Source: Coriobacteriales bacterium
GTDB taxonomy: Bacteria; Actinomycetota; Coriobacteriia; Coriobacteriales; UBA8131
Direction of reading: 5' to 3'
DNA: 64,000 bases
NCBI GenBank assembly: GCA_031282405.1
Contig: JAITDU010000056.1
Location: 1 to 64,000, forward strand
Shown here piece by piece: positions 51,475 through 59,830 of this stretch. The position numbers were made by a program, and so were the translations under genes. Positions within the stretch are counted from its first letter, which is position 1. Each line of letters opens with the position of its first letter. The notes under the pieces are model-generated. The model had not been told where the DNA came from. It ran no database searches and worked only from the letters and a program-made list of their open reading frames with translations.

Positions 51475-52938
51475 TCAACCCAGCTTCTGATTGATAGTAC
51501 GTATGACTGTGCCAAAATCAACCGGTTTGGCCAGATGCGCGTCCATGCCGGCTGCCAGTGACTCTTCAATGTCCTCCGGAAAGGCATTAGCGGAAACGGC
51601 AACTATCGGCACCGTGGTGGCATCCTCCCTATCGAGTTTCCTGATAGCCCTGGTGGCATCGTAGCCATTCATCTTTGGCATCAGCAAATCCATAAAGATG
51701 AAAATATAATGCCCGACGGGAGAATTCGCGAACATCTCCAGAGCAACCTTTCCGTTTTCTGCCTCATCAATCGTGGCCTTCGTGCTTTTAAGAAACTCGC
51801 GCATGACGATGCGATTGACTTCGATGTCCTCGACCAGGAGTATATTCTTGCCGCTGAGGTCGGGTACGTCCACGGCTGCGGTGTCGGTGCTGAGCCGCAT
51901 TTCCTCAAATACGGGGCTGATTCGCCCCGGTTGATCCTCGTTGTTCGATACATCCATGAATGTGCCCGGGCTGTCTAACAAAGAATTGAGTATCTCGGTA
52001 ATCTGTTGCGATGCCCTATCAATGGCATCAATCGTGTCTATGGCGCTGACGGCACTGTTGTGCCGGGTTTCAGGCTGAGGGTTTTTGGCCATATAGGTCA
52101 TGCCGATTATTGTGCTCAAGGGAGTACGCAGCTCACGACTTAAACGTGTCAGTAAGCGGGTATTGGCAAGATACGCCATCTCGCTTCGCCGAGTTTGTGA
52201 CTTAATATCTAAGACCCGCTCCTTTGTCAGTCTGGCCAGTTCAACGTCTTTAACTTCGGCCTCCACGCGAGATACAAAACGCGTAACTATCATGCCATAG
52301 ACAGATAATGAAACGAACAGTCCGCAGGCAGTGACCAGGGGCAAAGTGATAAGAGCGCCACTGGCCGCCTGAGTTGTCAGGTAGTCCATAAACCAAGCGG
52401 GTGTCGCGGCAACAGCCTTGATTGCCAGGGAAAATGCCAACAAAAAGACTGCCGCACCCAGCACGAGCGTAAGGCTTTGGCTGCGCGGCAGCACCGGCAG
52501 ACAGCTGACTATGATTACGAATATCAAATAGTGGGTCTGCGCCTGACCTGTGAGCGCGTCCAAACAGCAAAGCAACAGTTGCGCGACCATGAATACCAGG
52601 ATACCTGCCTGTATCAATTGTTCGCTGTTACGAGGATTGCGAAAACGCTTCTTTTTTGCTAAATAAAATAGCACAATAAAAACCGCCGCCAATGCCACTC
52701 CAACGATATAGACCACCGTATAGGCAAAAGATACGTCCGGTGGAGCGGTCTGTGCCGCATGGGCCTCGCTCCTACTAAGACTCAAGGCGAGCATAGCGAT
52801 GTACACCAACAGAAAGGCTGTGCAAAAAAGCAGCATACGCCCGGTGTTTATGCTGACAAGCTCCGCTTTGAAGTGCTGTCTATAGGCATCGGGCACATCC
52901 GGCCCCAGTATACGATTAACGGAGGCAGAAACAGACAT
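51475..52938 (-). CDS. Membrane-bound degenerate hybrid kinase: HisKA remnant plus receiver
   Basis: The 487-residue protein has about six to seven membrane helices (to ~220), a HisKA-like helix and a receiver domain at the C-terminus with acidic pocket (LLVEDIEVNR), phosphoacceptor Asp in FIFMDLLMPKMNG, and conserved Lys (LAKPVD). Two kinase features are missing: the phosphoacceptor His of the SHEIRTP motif is Arg (LSRELRTP), and there is no ATPase domain between HisKA and receiver. It should not autophosphorylate; the receiver may be phosphorylated by another kinase. Start overlaps the upstream phospholipase-like stop (TGATG). Confidence 0.85.
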   Translation of the reverse strand: MSVSASVNRILGPDVPDAYRQHFKAELVSINTGRMLLFCTAFLLVYIAMLALSLSRSEAHAAQTAPPDVSFAYTVVYIVGVALAAVFIVLFYLAKKKRFRNPRNSEQLIQAGILVFMVAQLLLCCLDALTGQAQTHYLIFVIIVSCLPVLPRSQSLTLVLGAAVFLLAFSLAIKAVAATPAWFMDYLTTQAASGALITLPLVTACGLFVSLSVYGMIVTRFVSRVEAEVKDVELARLTKERVLDIKSQTRRSEMAYLANTRLLTRLSRELRTPLSTIIGMTYMAKNPQPETRHNSAVSAIDTIDAIDRASQQITEILNSLLDSPGTFMDVSNNEDQPGRISPVFEEMRLSTDTAAVDVPDLSGKNILLVEDIEVNRIVMREFLKSTKATIDEAENGKVALEMFANSPVGHYIFIFMDLLMPKMNGYDATRAIRKLDREDATTVPIVAVSANAFPEDIEESLAAGMDAHLAKPVDFGTVIRTINQKLG

Positions 52939-53885
52939 CAGTTATTCTCCCCAAAAGATAGTGATGGAGTGTAATGACCGTTAAAATCCAGACCGCGGGT
53001 GATATCCGATGTCTTCGCGCCGCTTTCAAAGAGGTCTATGTCTCGCAGTGCCTCGTACTTGGCTTGCTCAAACAAGGCCGTAAAAGACTCATGGTGTACC
53101 GTGCGGTTTTGTGGATGAAGCCACGCGGCATTATCATCATTTGCATACCAACAGTCTACGTAAGCATCGCGGCGGTGTGTCATCGACTGCAGCAGGCTGT
53201 GTGGACGAAATATGCGCTCAATTCTACCCAACAAACTGCGCTTGGTACCTCCGGGAGAATAGTTGAAACGTATGGTCCGGCGCATATCGCGCACACTGAG
53301 ACTATAAAGATTGGCCGCCACTCGTGCGCCGTAGAGCTGCTGAGCGGCTGCGACATACAGACGGTCAATCAAAGACAGCACCGAGGGGCTGGCATAAAGC
53401 ACCTGTTGGGGAATACGATATTCGTCGATGGTACGACCCGTAATCTTGTAGAGCAGGTATACGTCCAGGTCGGCCTCAATCTGGTTGTGGACATAAGAGT
53501 CATGATGGGGTGTTAGTCCCGCTACGCCGGCATTGCAGATTGCCTCCGTGTAAGCCAAAACCAGTGGGTGCGCCGTTCTATCCAGAGCATAGTGACATAA
53601 AAAACCGTTGATATAGGCACTCAGGACTCCGCTGGCGTAGCCACGATATGTGCGAACCTGTTGTCGCCAAAAGTCTAATAGCTCCGCTATGTGCTCACGA
53701 TGCATGCGCGAAGCCAACTTCTTGGCACTGATAAAATGAGGCGAGAAGGTAGCATAGAACAGTGGGTCCGGACCCTGATTGCCGAGCAAGAACGCATCGC
53801 GCTCATCGCGGGCAGGGTAAGACACTTCTTCCAGTTTGGCCAGGATCTGGCGGCCAAAGATGTGATGGCTCAATAGCGCTGGCAT
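52938..53885 (-). CDS. Zinc-dependent phospholipase C-like domain protein
   Basis: The 315-residue protein fits the bacterial zinc-dependent phospholipase C-like family: SHHIFGRQIL near the N-terminus, FLLGNQGPDPLFY, a metal-binding-type GFLCHYALDRTAHP near 95 and HHDSYVHNQIEADLDVYL near 126. No signal peptide, so a cytoplasmic role is likely. GGAG precedes the ATG. It lies in a minus-strand run after the histidine kinase (42-bp gap) and overlaps the degenerate hybrid kinase by one base. Substrate unknown. Confidence 0.8.
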   Translation of the reverse strand: MPALLSHHIFGRQILAKLEEVSYPARDERDAFLLGNQGPDPLFYATFSPHFISAKKLASRMHREHIAELLDFWRQQVRTYRGYASGVLSAYINGFLCHYALDRTAHPLVLAYTEAICNAGVAGLTPHHDSYVHNQIEADLDVYLLYKITGRTIDEYRIPQQVLYASPSVLSLIDRLYVAAAQQLYGARVAANLYSLSVRDMRRTIRFNYSPGGTKRSLLGRIERIFRPHSLLQSMTHRRDAYVDCWYANDDNAAWLHPQNRTVHHESFTALFEQAKYEALRDIDLFESGAKTSDITRGLDFNGHYTPSLSFGENN

Positions 53886-53927
53886 TGTTTGTCTCCAATC
53901 GTTTGTCTGGCTCTGACTGGGTCGTGG

Positions 53928-54974
53928 TTATGCTATTCGAGGCGGCAGAGAAGGTATAGCTACGATAAAACAAGCGCCGCCGCTCGGCAAGTTGAAAGCC
54001 TCCACGGTTCCGTCGTGGGAAGCAACAATGGCCTTGACTATCGTCAATCCCAGACCAGTGCCGCCGGTGGCACGCGCGCGGCTGGTGTCGCCTCGGTAGA
54101 ATCGGTCGAACAACCGGGCCGGATCAACATCGCCAAAACCTTTGCCATTATCGCGCACTGTCAAGACGCTATGACCCTTGACACCACTGAGTTCAACCCA
54201 AATGCGACCGTGCTCCGGGTCGGTAAAACGGCTGGCGTTCTCTATCAGATTCAAGGCTACCTGTTGCAGTCGGTCGGCGTCGCCGAGCACATCCGGCGCT
54301 TCTCCATCAATACTGAGCCTAATATTGCGCTCCTCCAGTAAAGGAGCTAACATATTAGCAGCATGACGGATGATATCATGCAGGTTGACTCGCTCCAAAA
54401 CTATCTCACCACTTCCGTCAATGCGCTGCAGGGTGAGCAGATCATTGGCCAGGCGCGTGAGGCGTTCGCTCTCCTGTACGATATTCTCACAAAAATGTCT
54501 GCGATCCTTATAGGAGATGTCCTCGTCCATCATGGTCTCGGCAGCTCCACGAATAGCGGTAAGTGGGGTACGCAGTTCGTGAGAAACATCGCTGATGAAC
54601 TGGCTTTGGCGCTTGCCCTCGGCCGCCACTTCGGCCACCTGCGCCCGGACATGGGCACCAACTGTGTCCAACTCGTTGGCAAGCTCCTGTACGCCCAAAG
54701 GTGCGCGTATGGTCTGTTCATCCATAAAGCGCACCGAAAGCTGACCTTCAGCCAACTGTTTGATTTTGAGCATCATTTTGCTCAGAGGTCCCAAGTAATA
54801 ACCGGTGGCAATATAAGCGCAAAGGAAAGCCACCAGCCCCAAAGGTACTATCAAGGCCAGCCGCATATCCGACCCTATCTCAAGGAAATCCAAAAGCGAA
54901 ATACCCAACGCCAAGGCTATGGCAAAGGTCGCGCAGACGAACGAGAGTAGTATGCGGAGCGTACGATAATGCAT
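53928..54974 (-). CDS. Sensor histidine kinase (PhoR-like)
   Basis: The 348-residue protein has two N-terminal membrane helices with almost no external loop, HAMP, HisKA (SDVSHELRTPLTAIRG) and an ATPase domain with NLIENASRFT, VRDNGKGF and GGTGLGLTIV. ATG at 54974 follows GGAAGG. The response regulator is 175 bp upstream. PhoR/VicK-type systems often sense phosphate or envelope state; the actual signal is unknown. Confidence 0.93.
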   Translation of the reverse strand: MHYRTLRILLSFVCATFAIALALGISLLDFLEIGSDMRLALIVPLGLVAFLCAYIATGYYLGPLSKMMLKIKQLAEGQLSVRFMDEQTIRAPLGVQELANELDTVGAHVRAQVAEVAAEGKRQSQFISDVSHELRTPLTAIRGAAETMMDEDISYKDRRHFCENIVQESERLTRLANDLLTLQRIDGSGEIVLERVNLHDIIRHAANMLAPLLEERNIRLSIDGEAPDVLGDADRLQQVALNLIENASRFTDPEHGRIWVELSGVKGHSVLTVRDNGKGFGDVDPARLFDRFYRGDTSRARATGGTGLGLTIVKAIVASHDGTVEAFNLPSGGACFIVAIPSLPPRIA

Positions 54975-55149
54975 TGGCCTTCCGTTCTCTAGCTCCAATG
55001 ACCCTCTGGGAAAGAGGAATACAGCCACCGCGCGCCATGTACAATCAAGGCAGGCTGAACCCCTCTGGGCACAAGGAGCACGATTCTAAGTGCTTTGAAG
55101 GTCCGGGGTCTGAGCGAGCGTTGAGCTGAGCGTTGGCCCAAGCGTTGGC

Positions 55150-55860
55150 CTAAAGCACTTTGAAGCGATAGCCGTAGCCGCGAACGGTCTCTATAAGCCC
55201 GGGGTCGACGCCGGCCGCCTCCAGCTTGTCGCGCAGGCGTTTGACATGGGTATCTACCGTCTTGGTCTCGACCAGATATTCCCAACCCCACGCATCATGC
55301 AAGAGTTGATCACGCGAAAGCACCTTGCCGGCATGACGCATCAGTGCTGCCAATAACTCGAACTCACGTGGCGTTAAATCAATTGGGCCATCTTTGTTGG
55401 AGGCGATGTGCGTACCTTCGTCCAAATTGATGCCGCTGACCTCGATAACCTCGTCAAAGTCTTCGTCAAGTTGGCTTTTCTCCTGTTGCGCGGCACGTCT
55501 GAGCAATGCCTTGGCTCGCGCTATCAGTTCGCGTACACCAAAGGGTTTGGCCAGGTAGTCGTCGCCGCCGATTTCCAGCCCGACAACCTTATCCAACTCG
55601 GTGTCGCGTGCCGACAAAAACAGCACCGGAACCGTATGACTGGCCCTGATTCTGCGCACGACCTCGTAGCCATCCATATTAGGCAGCATAACGTCCATGA
55701 TAATCAGATCCAAAGGCTGGTTATTTATCAGTTCCAAGGCGCTGGCGCCATCAGCTGCCACCAAGACCTCATAACCCTCTTTGCGCAGGTTGTAGCTTAC
55801 GAACTCGGTAATGGAAGGCTCGTCGTCAACCACCAGGATCTTTGCCGGAGTGTCACTCAT
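55150..55860 (-). CDS. OmpR/PhoB-family response regulator
   Basis: The 236-residue protein has receiver Asp56 (LIIMDVMLPNMDG), VVDDE, FLSA and LAKPFG motifs, and a winged-helix output domain (DLTPREFELLAAL, TVDTHVKRLRDKLE, RGYGYRF). ATG at 55860 follows AAAGGAGAG. It pairs with the kinase at 53.9 kb. Confidence 0.94.
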   Translation of the reverse strand: MSDTPAKILVVDDEPSITEFVSYNLRKEGYEVLVAADGASALELINNQPLDLIIMDVMLPNMDGYEVVRRIRASHTVPVLFLSARDTELDKVVGLEIGGDDYLAKPFGVRELIARAKALLRRAAQQEKSQLDEDFDEVIEVSGINLDEGTHIASNKDGPIDLTPREFELLAALMRHAGKVLSRDQLLHDAWGWEYLVETKTVDTHVKRLRDKLEAAGVDPGLIETVRGYGYRFKVL

Positions 55861-56161
55861 TGCCTCTCCTTTCGTCATCGCTTAATGATACCACTGCTCT
55901 GCGCTACAATAAACACTCAATAACCAAGCTGTTGGCATAACGGAGCAAAAGTAGGTCATTTTTTGCGCGTAGCCCACAGTGGCGAGAGGTGCGAGCCGGT
56001 TTGAGTCGCGATCTACGCCACAAGAATGCGCCGGCCGATCCGGATTGCGACCCAGGCATCAGCCGGCCTGGACTGCTGGGATGTGCAGGCTGACTTAGAT
56101 CGCGATCTATGCGCGAAAACACGCCACCCATAAGGCTTTGGCAAGACAAAAGGAGAGACAG
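55861..56161. other. Divergent intergenic region with a short direct repeat
   Basis: TCGCGATCTAYGC occurs at 56006-56018 and 56100-56112, in the gap between the divergent response regulator and coaX. It may be a binding site; no gene is visible. Confidence 0.4.
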
Positions 56162-56932
56162 ATGCTACTTGCGGTCGATATTGGTAACACCCAAACGGTG
56201 TTAGGAGTCTACGACGGCGATCAACTCATGAGAAGCTGGCGCCTGGCCACCAGGCTCTCCAGCACTGCCGACGAGCTGTATCTGGACCTGAAAGGACTTT
56301 TATCTCTTAATGTTCAGCCCGGACAGAAAACGCAGAATATCACTGCCACAGCCATTGCCTCTGTAGTGCCGCCACTTACCGAGCAGTGGTACAAAGTGGG
56401 CCACTCCCTTACAGGTGCCGAGCCGCTGGTGCTTACGAGCAGCACAGATACCGGACTGACCTACCGATATCGCGATCCCAGCGAAATCGGTGCCGACCGT
56501 ATCGCCGATGCCGTGGCTGCAATAGCGTTATACGGAGCGCCGGTCATAGTCGTGGACTTTGGCACAGCTACGAATATCGAGGTTATCGACAAGGACGGAT
56601 CGTTTGTAGGTGGAATCATTGCGCCGGGTCTTACGACCTCGGCCGAGGCGTTGTTCTTTGCCGCAGCTCGGTTGCCCCGCATTGATATCGAGATACCGGA
56701 TAGCGTCATTGGCTACGACACCAAAGGAGCCGTGCAGTCGGGTCTGACCTATGGCGAGATCGACCGTATCGATGGTCTGGTGGAGCGCGTGTTTGCCGAA
56801 CTTGGATATCAATGCCCGGTCATTGCCACCGGCGGGCTGTCATTTAGGGTATTGGACCTATCGCGCGTTATTACCGCTGTCAACGAAAGCCTGACTCTGG
56901 AAGGCCTGCGCCTGATATTTGAGCGCCAGTAA
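56162..56932 (+). CDS. coaX: Type III pantothenate kinase
   Basis: CoaX phosphorylates pantothenate in coenzyme A synthesis. The acetate-kinase-fold motifs are present: LAVDIGNTQTVLGVYDG at the start, ASVVPPLT, DPSEIGADRIADAVAA, VVDFGTATN, GGIIAPGL and ATGGLS. The length of 256 residues is typical. ATG 56162 follows AAAGGAGAG. Confidence 0.95.
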   Translation: MLLAVDIGNTQTVLGVYDGDQLMRSWRLATRLSSTADELYLDLKGLLSLNVQPGQKTQNITATAIASVVPPLTEQWYKVGHSLTGAEPLVLTSSTDTGLTYRYRDPSEIGADRIADAVAAIALYGAPVIVVDFGTATNIEVIDKDGSFVGGIIAPGLTTSAEALFFAAARLPRIDIEIPDSVIGYDTKGAVQSGLTYGEIDRIDGLVERVFAELGYQCPVIATGGLSFRVLDLSRVITAVNESLTLEGLRLIFERQ

Positions 56933-56955
56933 GATGTCAGTAAGACACAAGGATA

Positions 56956-57019
56956 GACAAAAGACCAGCTATAAAAATCTTGGATTAACCCCCTGACTTT
57001 ATATAGCTGGCCTTTTGTC
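56956..57019. terminator. Bidirectional terminator between coaX and the MctB-like gene
   Basis: GACAAAAGACCAGCTATA (56956-56973) pairs with TATAGCTGGCCTTTTGTC (57002-57019) with one mismatch, loop 28 nt. The A-rich and T-rich outer ends fit termination from both convergent genes. Confidence 0.65.
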
Positions 57020-57030
57020 TGATCATTCCG

Positions 57031-58263
57031 CTATCGAAACACCGAGCGTCCGGATATATCCTGCGGCAATTCTGGAAAGCGATTCTCGAACGGTCTGTTT
57101 TCTCCATAGATTCCCGCTTGACCGCCGCTGAGCAGTACCAAAAGCGAGTACCTCCCGGTAGCCGTCTTTGGTGAGGTCACACAGCTCAGCCCGTTTGCGG
57201 CAGCGGCAGCGGTCAGAGGTTCCGACTGTTGATTGGCCTGTACCAGAACAGCATAGTAGTTAGGCATGCTGATGTCACCCGAAGTCGAAGCAGGTATATA
57301 TGGGCGTAGCCAATCGGGATATGGCAGGCTACCCGCACTGCCTCTCTCGTTGAACTGTTGCGTAAGCAACAGCGCCAGCTGGTCGATCTCGGTAGTATTG
57401 TTCGTTGTTGTTACCAGTCCATTGACCATCCCGTTAATCGCATAGGGCAGATGCCAGGACCGGGCCAAAGCCAACGCAGAAGCCTGCTCGCTGGGTATCG
57501 CAGGGCCTTGGTGTTCCAGAAGCAGGTCGTAATCGGTTTGTACAGTAATGATGCCCAACGACAACAAAGCTCTGGTAAGTGTATAGTTGGAGAAGAATGT
57601 CAATTGGAACGGGGTCTGGGGGACAATATCGGCATTACTGTTGGTGGGGGTCGACCCTTCGGTTTGTTGCGTTTCTTGCTCGATCTGCCCCTCAGTTTGC
57701 TGGCTGGCCTGGTATTGTACCTCGGGCACCTGCGCATCCTCTGCAACCGGTATATCATTAGCGGTATAAGTGTAACGGTAGGTCCACTCATAGGCCAGGC
57801 GTTTTGCCAGGGTCAAACGATAATCCTCGCCGGCAACCTCGGGGACAACCGCAACGAGCGCGGCTTTTATTCTGTTATCAGAAAGCCCAAAATCTGTCAG
57901 GTTTACACTGACACCAACAAAGGCACCGTTTGCACGCTTGATATCAGTGGCCAGACTGTCGGCCAGGGCAAGGTCATCTTCTGTGGTGCCCAGCACGGTC
58001 ACAATCGTGCGACCGTCAAGGCGGCCCGCCGCCCACGGATCAACAAAACGATCCAGGAGGTTGGCATTGTCCAGAGCCTCCTGTTCCAATTGGGCATTAC
58101 GAGTGCTTAGGGTCTCAAAGCGCTCAAACATGCTGTCGACCATGTTGGACGACGTATTTTGAGCCAGATCGCTCCCGGCAATGGCGGCTCCCAGCAAAAG
58201 CCCAATCGCCAAGGATACAAATATCGAGCAGATGGTTACTAAATGGTATCTAAAATTATACAT
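57031..58263 (-). CDS. MctB/DUF3186-type copper transporter family protein
   Basis: The protein of 410 residues starts with the family signature YNFRYHLVTICSIFVSLAIGLLLGAAIAG (a membrane anchor), followed by a coiled-coil-like region and a periplasm-facing domain. The start at 58263 gives this conserved N-terminus; a TTG 24 bp upstream is possible. A Gln/Thr/Glu-rich stretch near 195-235 is low complexity. In mycobacteria MctB limits copper; in other actinobacteria the family sits beside SteA-like proteins, so a copper role here is only inferred. Confidence 0.8.
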   Translation of the reverse strand: MYNFRYHLVTICSIFVSLAIGLLLGAAIAGSDLAQNTSSNMVDSMFERFETLSTRNAQLEQEALDNANLLDRFVDPWAAGRLDGRTIVTVLGTTEDDLALADSLATDIKRANGAFVGVSVNLTDFGLSDNRIKAALVAVVPEVAGEDYRLTLAKRLAYEWTYRYTYTANDIPVAEDAQVPEVQYQASQQTEGQIEQETQQTEGSTPTNSNADIVPQTPFQLTFFSNYTLTRALLSLGIITVQTDYDLLLEHQGPAIPSEQASALALARSWHLPYAINGMVNGLVTTTNNTTEIDQLALLLTQQFNERGSAGSLPYPDWLRPYIPASTSGDISMPNYYAVLVQANQQSEPLTAAAAANGLSCVTSPKTATGRYSLLVLLSGGQAGIYGENRPFENRFPELPQDISGRSVFR

Positions 58264-58544
58264 AGCGCGATTATAACGCTTTGCCAAAAGGGTGGCACAG
58301 CTTCAAACGCCAGAACTTCTTTTGGGGAGAAAAGCGTCACTCAGAGGAGCAAAGCCATAAGCCTGACTCCATAAGCCAGGCAGCCGTTCTGGAATTTACA
58401 GTCGCCGTGCTGTCAGAGCGCTGCGGGTGCTAAGCCATGAGCCTTGTAGGTCGGCCAACCGGATACGGCCGACTGGACACAGCGACCACCTTTTATGTAT
58501 CCCGGGCCCTTGTCAAATATCTCTGCGACAGCTACTATGGCCTC

Positions 58545-59396
58545 ATGGAACATACTCACAAATACATGCGGCCCGATGCCCTGACTCCGCCGCAAATGGC
58601 CGAGAAGCTCGTGGACTTTGGGGTTGCTAAGACGCAATTGCCACGGGCCAAGCAATTTGTCCTATCCCTATTAGCCGGAATATTCATCGGCCTGGGTGCT
58701 GCCTTTTGCACATTGGTACTCAGCGATGCCAGCCTGCCTTTTGTGGCACAGCGACTACTGGGTGGTCTGGCGTTTTGCCTGGGGCTGTATCTGGTAGTCA
58801 TCGCAGGAGCCGAGCTCTTTACGGGCAATAATCTTCTCAGTGCAGCTGCAGCCGGCAAGCGCATCGGCTGGGGAGCGGTCATGCGCAACTGGGCGATCGT
58901 CTGGGTCGGTAATCTTGTGGGCTCCCTGGCCGTTGTTGTCCTCATCTACCTGAGTAACTACGGAGCGCTAGCGCCGGATCTGGCCATTGCCGACAGTTTC
59001 GTCCGTATCGCTGCTACCAAGGTATCTATCGACGCGGTGCCCCTGTTGTTCAAGGCCATCCTGTGCAACTTCCTGGTTTGTTTGGCTGTTTGGCTGACCT
59101 TTGCCGGGCGTACATTGATCGACAAATTGTTCGCCATCATCTTGCCCATTACGGCTTTTGTTGCTATGGGCTTTGAACACAGCGTGGCCAACATGTTCTT
59201 TTTGCCGATGGGTTACCTCACTAAGCTGGCCGGCACTTTCTCCGCTACGCTACCGCCCGAGACATTGGCACAGTTGGATATAGGTGGCATCATCTACAAC
59301 CTTTCAGTGGTAACCGTCGGCAACATTATCGGCGGCGCGGTGCTGGTTGGATTGGTTTACTGGTTCATCTACCACCGACAGGCACAAACCAACTAA
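58545..59396 (+). CDS. Formate/nitrite transporter (FNT) family channel
   Basis: The protein of about 283 residues has six membrane helices and FNT motifs: LTPPQMAEKLVDFGVAK at the N-terminus, GAELFTGNNLL, LFKAILCNFLVCLAVW, and GFEHSVANMFFLP near the third repeat, all typical of FocA/NirC-like pentameric channels for small monovalent anions (formate, nitrite or hydrosulfide). ATG 58545 is chosen by family length; the frame is open from ATG 58437 and neither has a good Shine-Dalgarno. Confidence 0.88.
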   Translation: MEHTHKYMRPDALTPPQMAEKLVDFGVAKTQLPRAKQFVLSLLAGIFIGLGAAFCTLVLSDASLPFVAQRLLGGLAFCLGLYLVVIAGAELFTGNNLLSAAAAGKRIGWGAVMRNWAIVWVGNLVGSLAVVVLIYLSNYGALAPDLAIADSFVRIAATKVSIDAVPLLFKAILCNFLVCLAVWLTFAGRTLIDKLFAIILPITAFVAMGFEHSVANMFFLPMGYLTKLAGTFSATLPPETLAQLDIGGIIYNLSVVTVGNIIGGAVLVGLVYWFIYHRQAQTN

Positions 59397-59756
59397 AGCC
59401 CAAGGGGCCTCAAATCAAGGTTCATACACTTCGTCCAACACTATTGAACGCAGGTGGACAACTTGCCTTGCGGCATAAAGGGGACTGTCCCCTTTATGCC
59501 GCACGCAAAGAGGATACGTGAAGAAACTAAGACCGTAGTTTAGTCTTTGAGCAGATCCTTTGTTGTTACTATCGACTGCACCAAGTCATTTTGCTTGTCT
59601 CGTTTGGTCAAGACCCGACGCAATGCTCAAGCGAGCCTAATACATAGGTAAACAAGACAGATGAGGGGACAGTCATTTATGCTTTGCGGGGCATTTTGTG
59701 TTAGCTGAATACTTTTGTTGTATGGCGACGCGTAGCCTTGCTTTTGCGTAGCCTTG
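59397..59756. repeat. Intergenic region with a 33-bp perfect palindrome
   Basis: GCGGCATAAAGGGGAC (59470-59485), a central T and its exact complement (59487-59502) form a 16-bp-armed palindrome. A degenerate copy of its right side (GGGGACAGTCATTTATGC) occurs near 59660. GGGGAC-type strings recur after cassette 5 (GAAACGTCCCCT at about 60742 and 60779) and near 44.79 kb. No gene is visible. Confidence 0.65.
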
Positions 59757-59830
59757 TGCTACTATAAGCTCTGCCAGAAACACTGAAAGTCTGATAGAAG
59801 CACATAAAACTAAGATTGGAGAGGGAAGAT
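59757..59830 (+). promoter_or_regulatory. Pilin cassette 5 promoter and tandem 20-bp repeats
   Basis: Extended -10 TGC-TACTAT at 59757-59765; repeats begin exactly 4 nt later at 59770 and 59790. GGAGAGGGAAG precedes ATG 59831. Identical layout to the heads 28-35 kb away. Confidence 0.72.
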
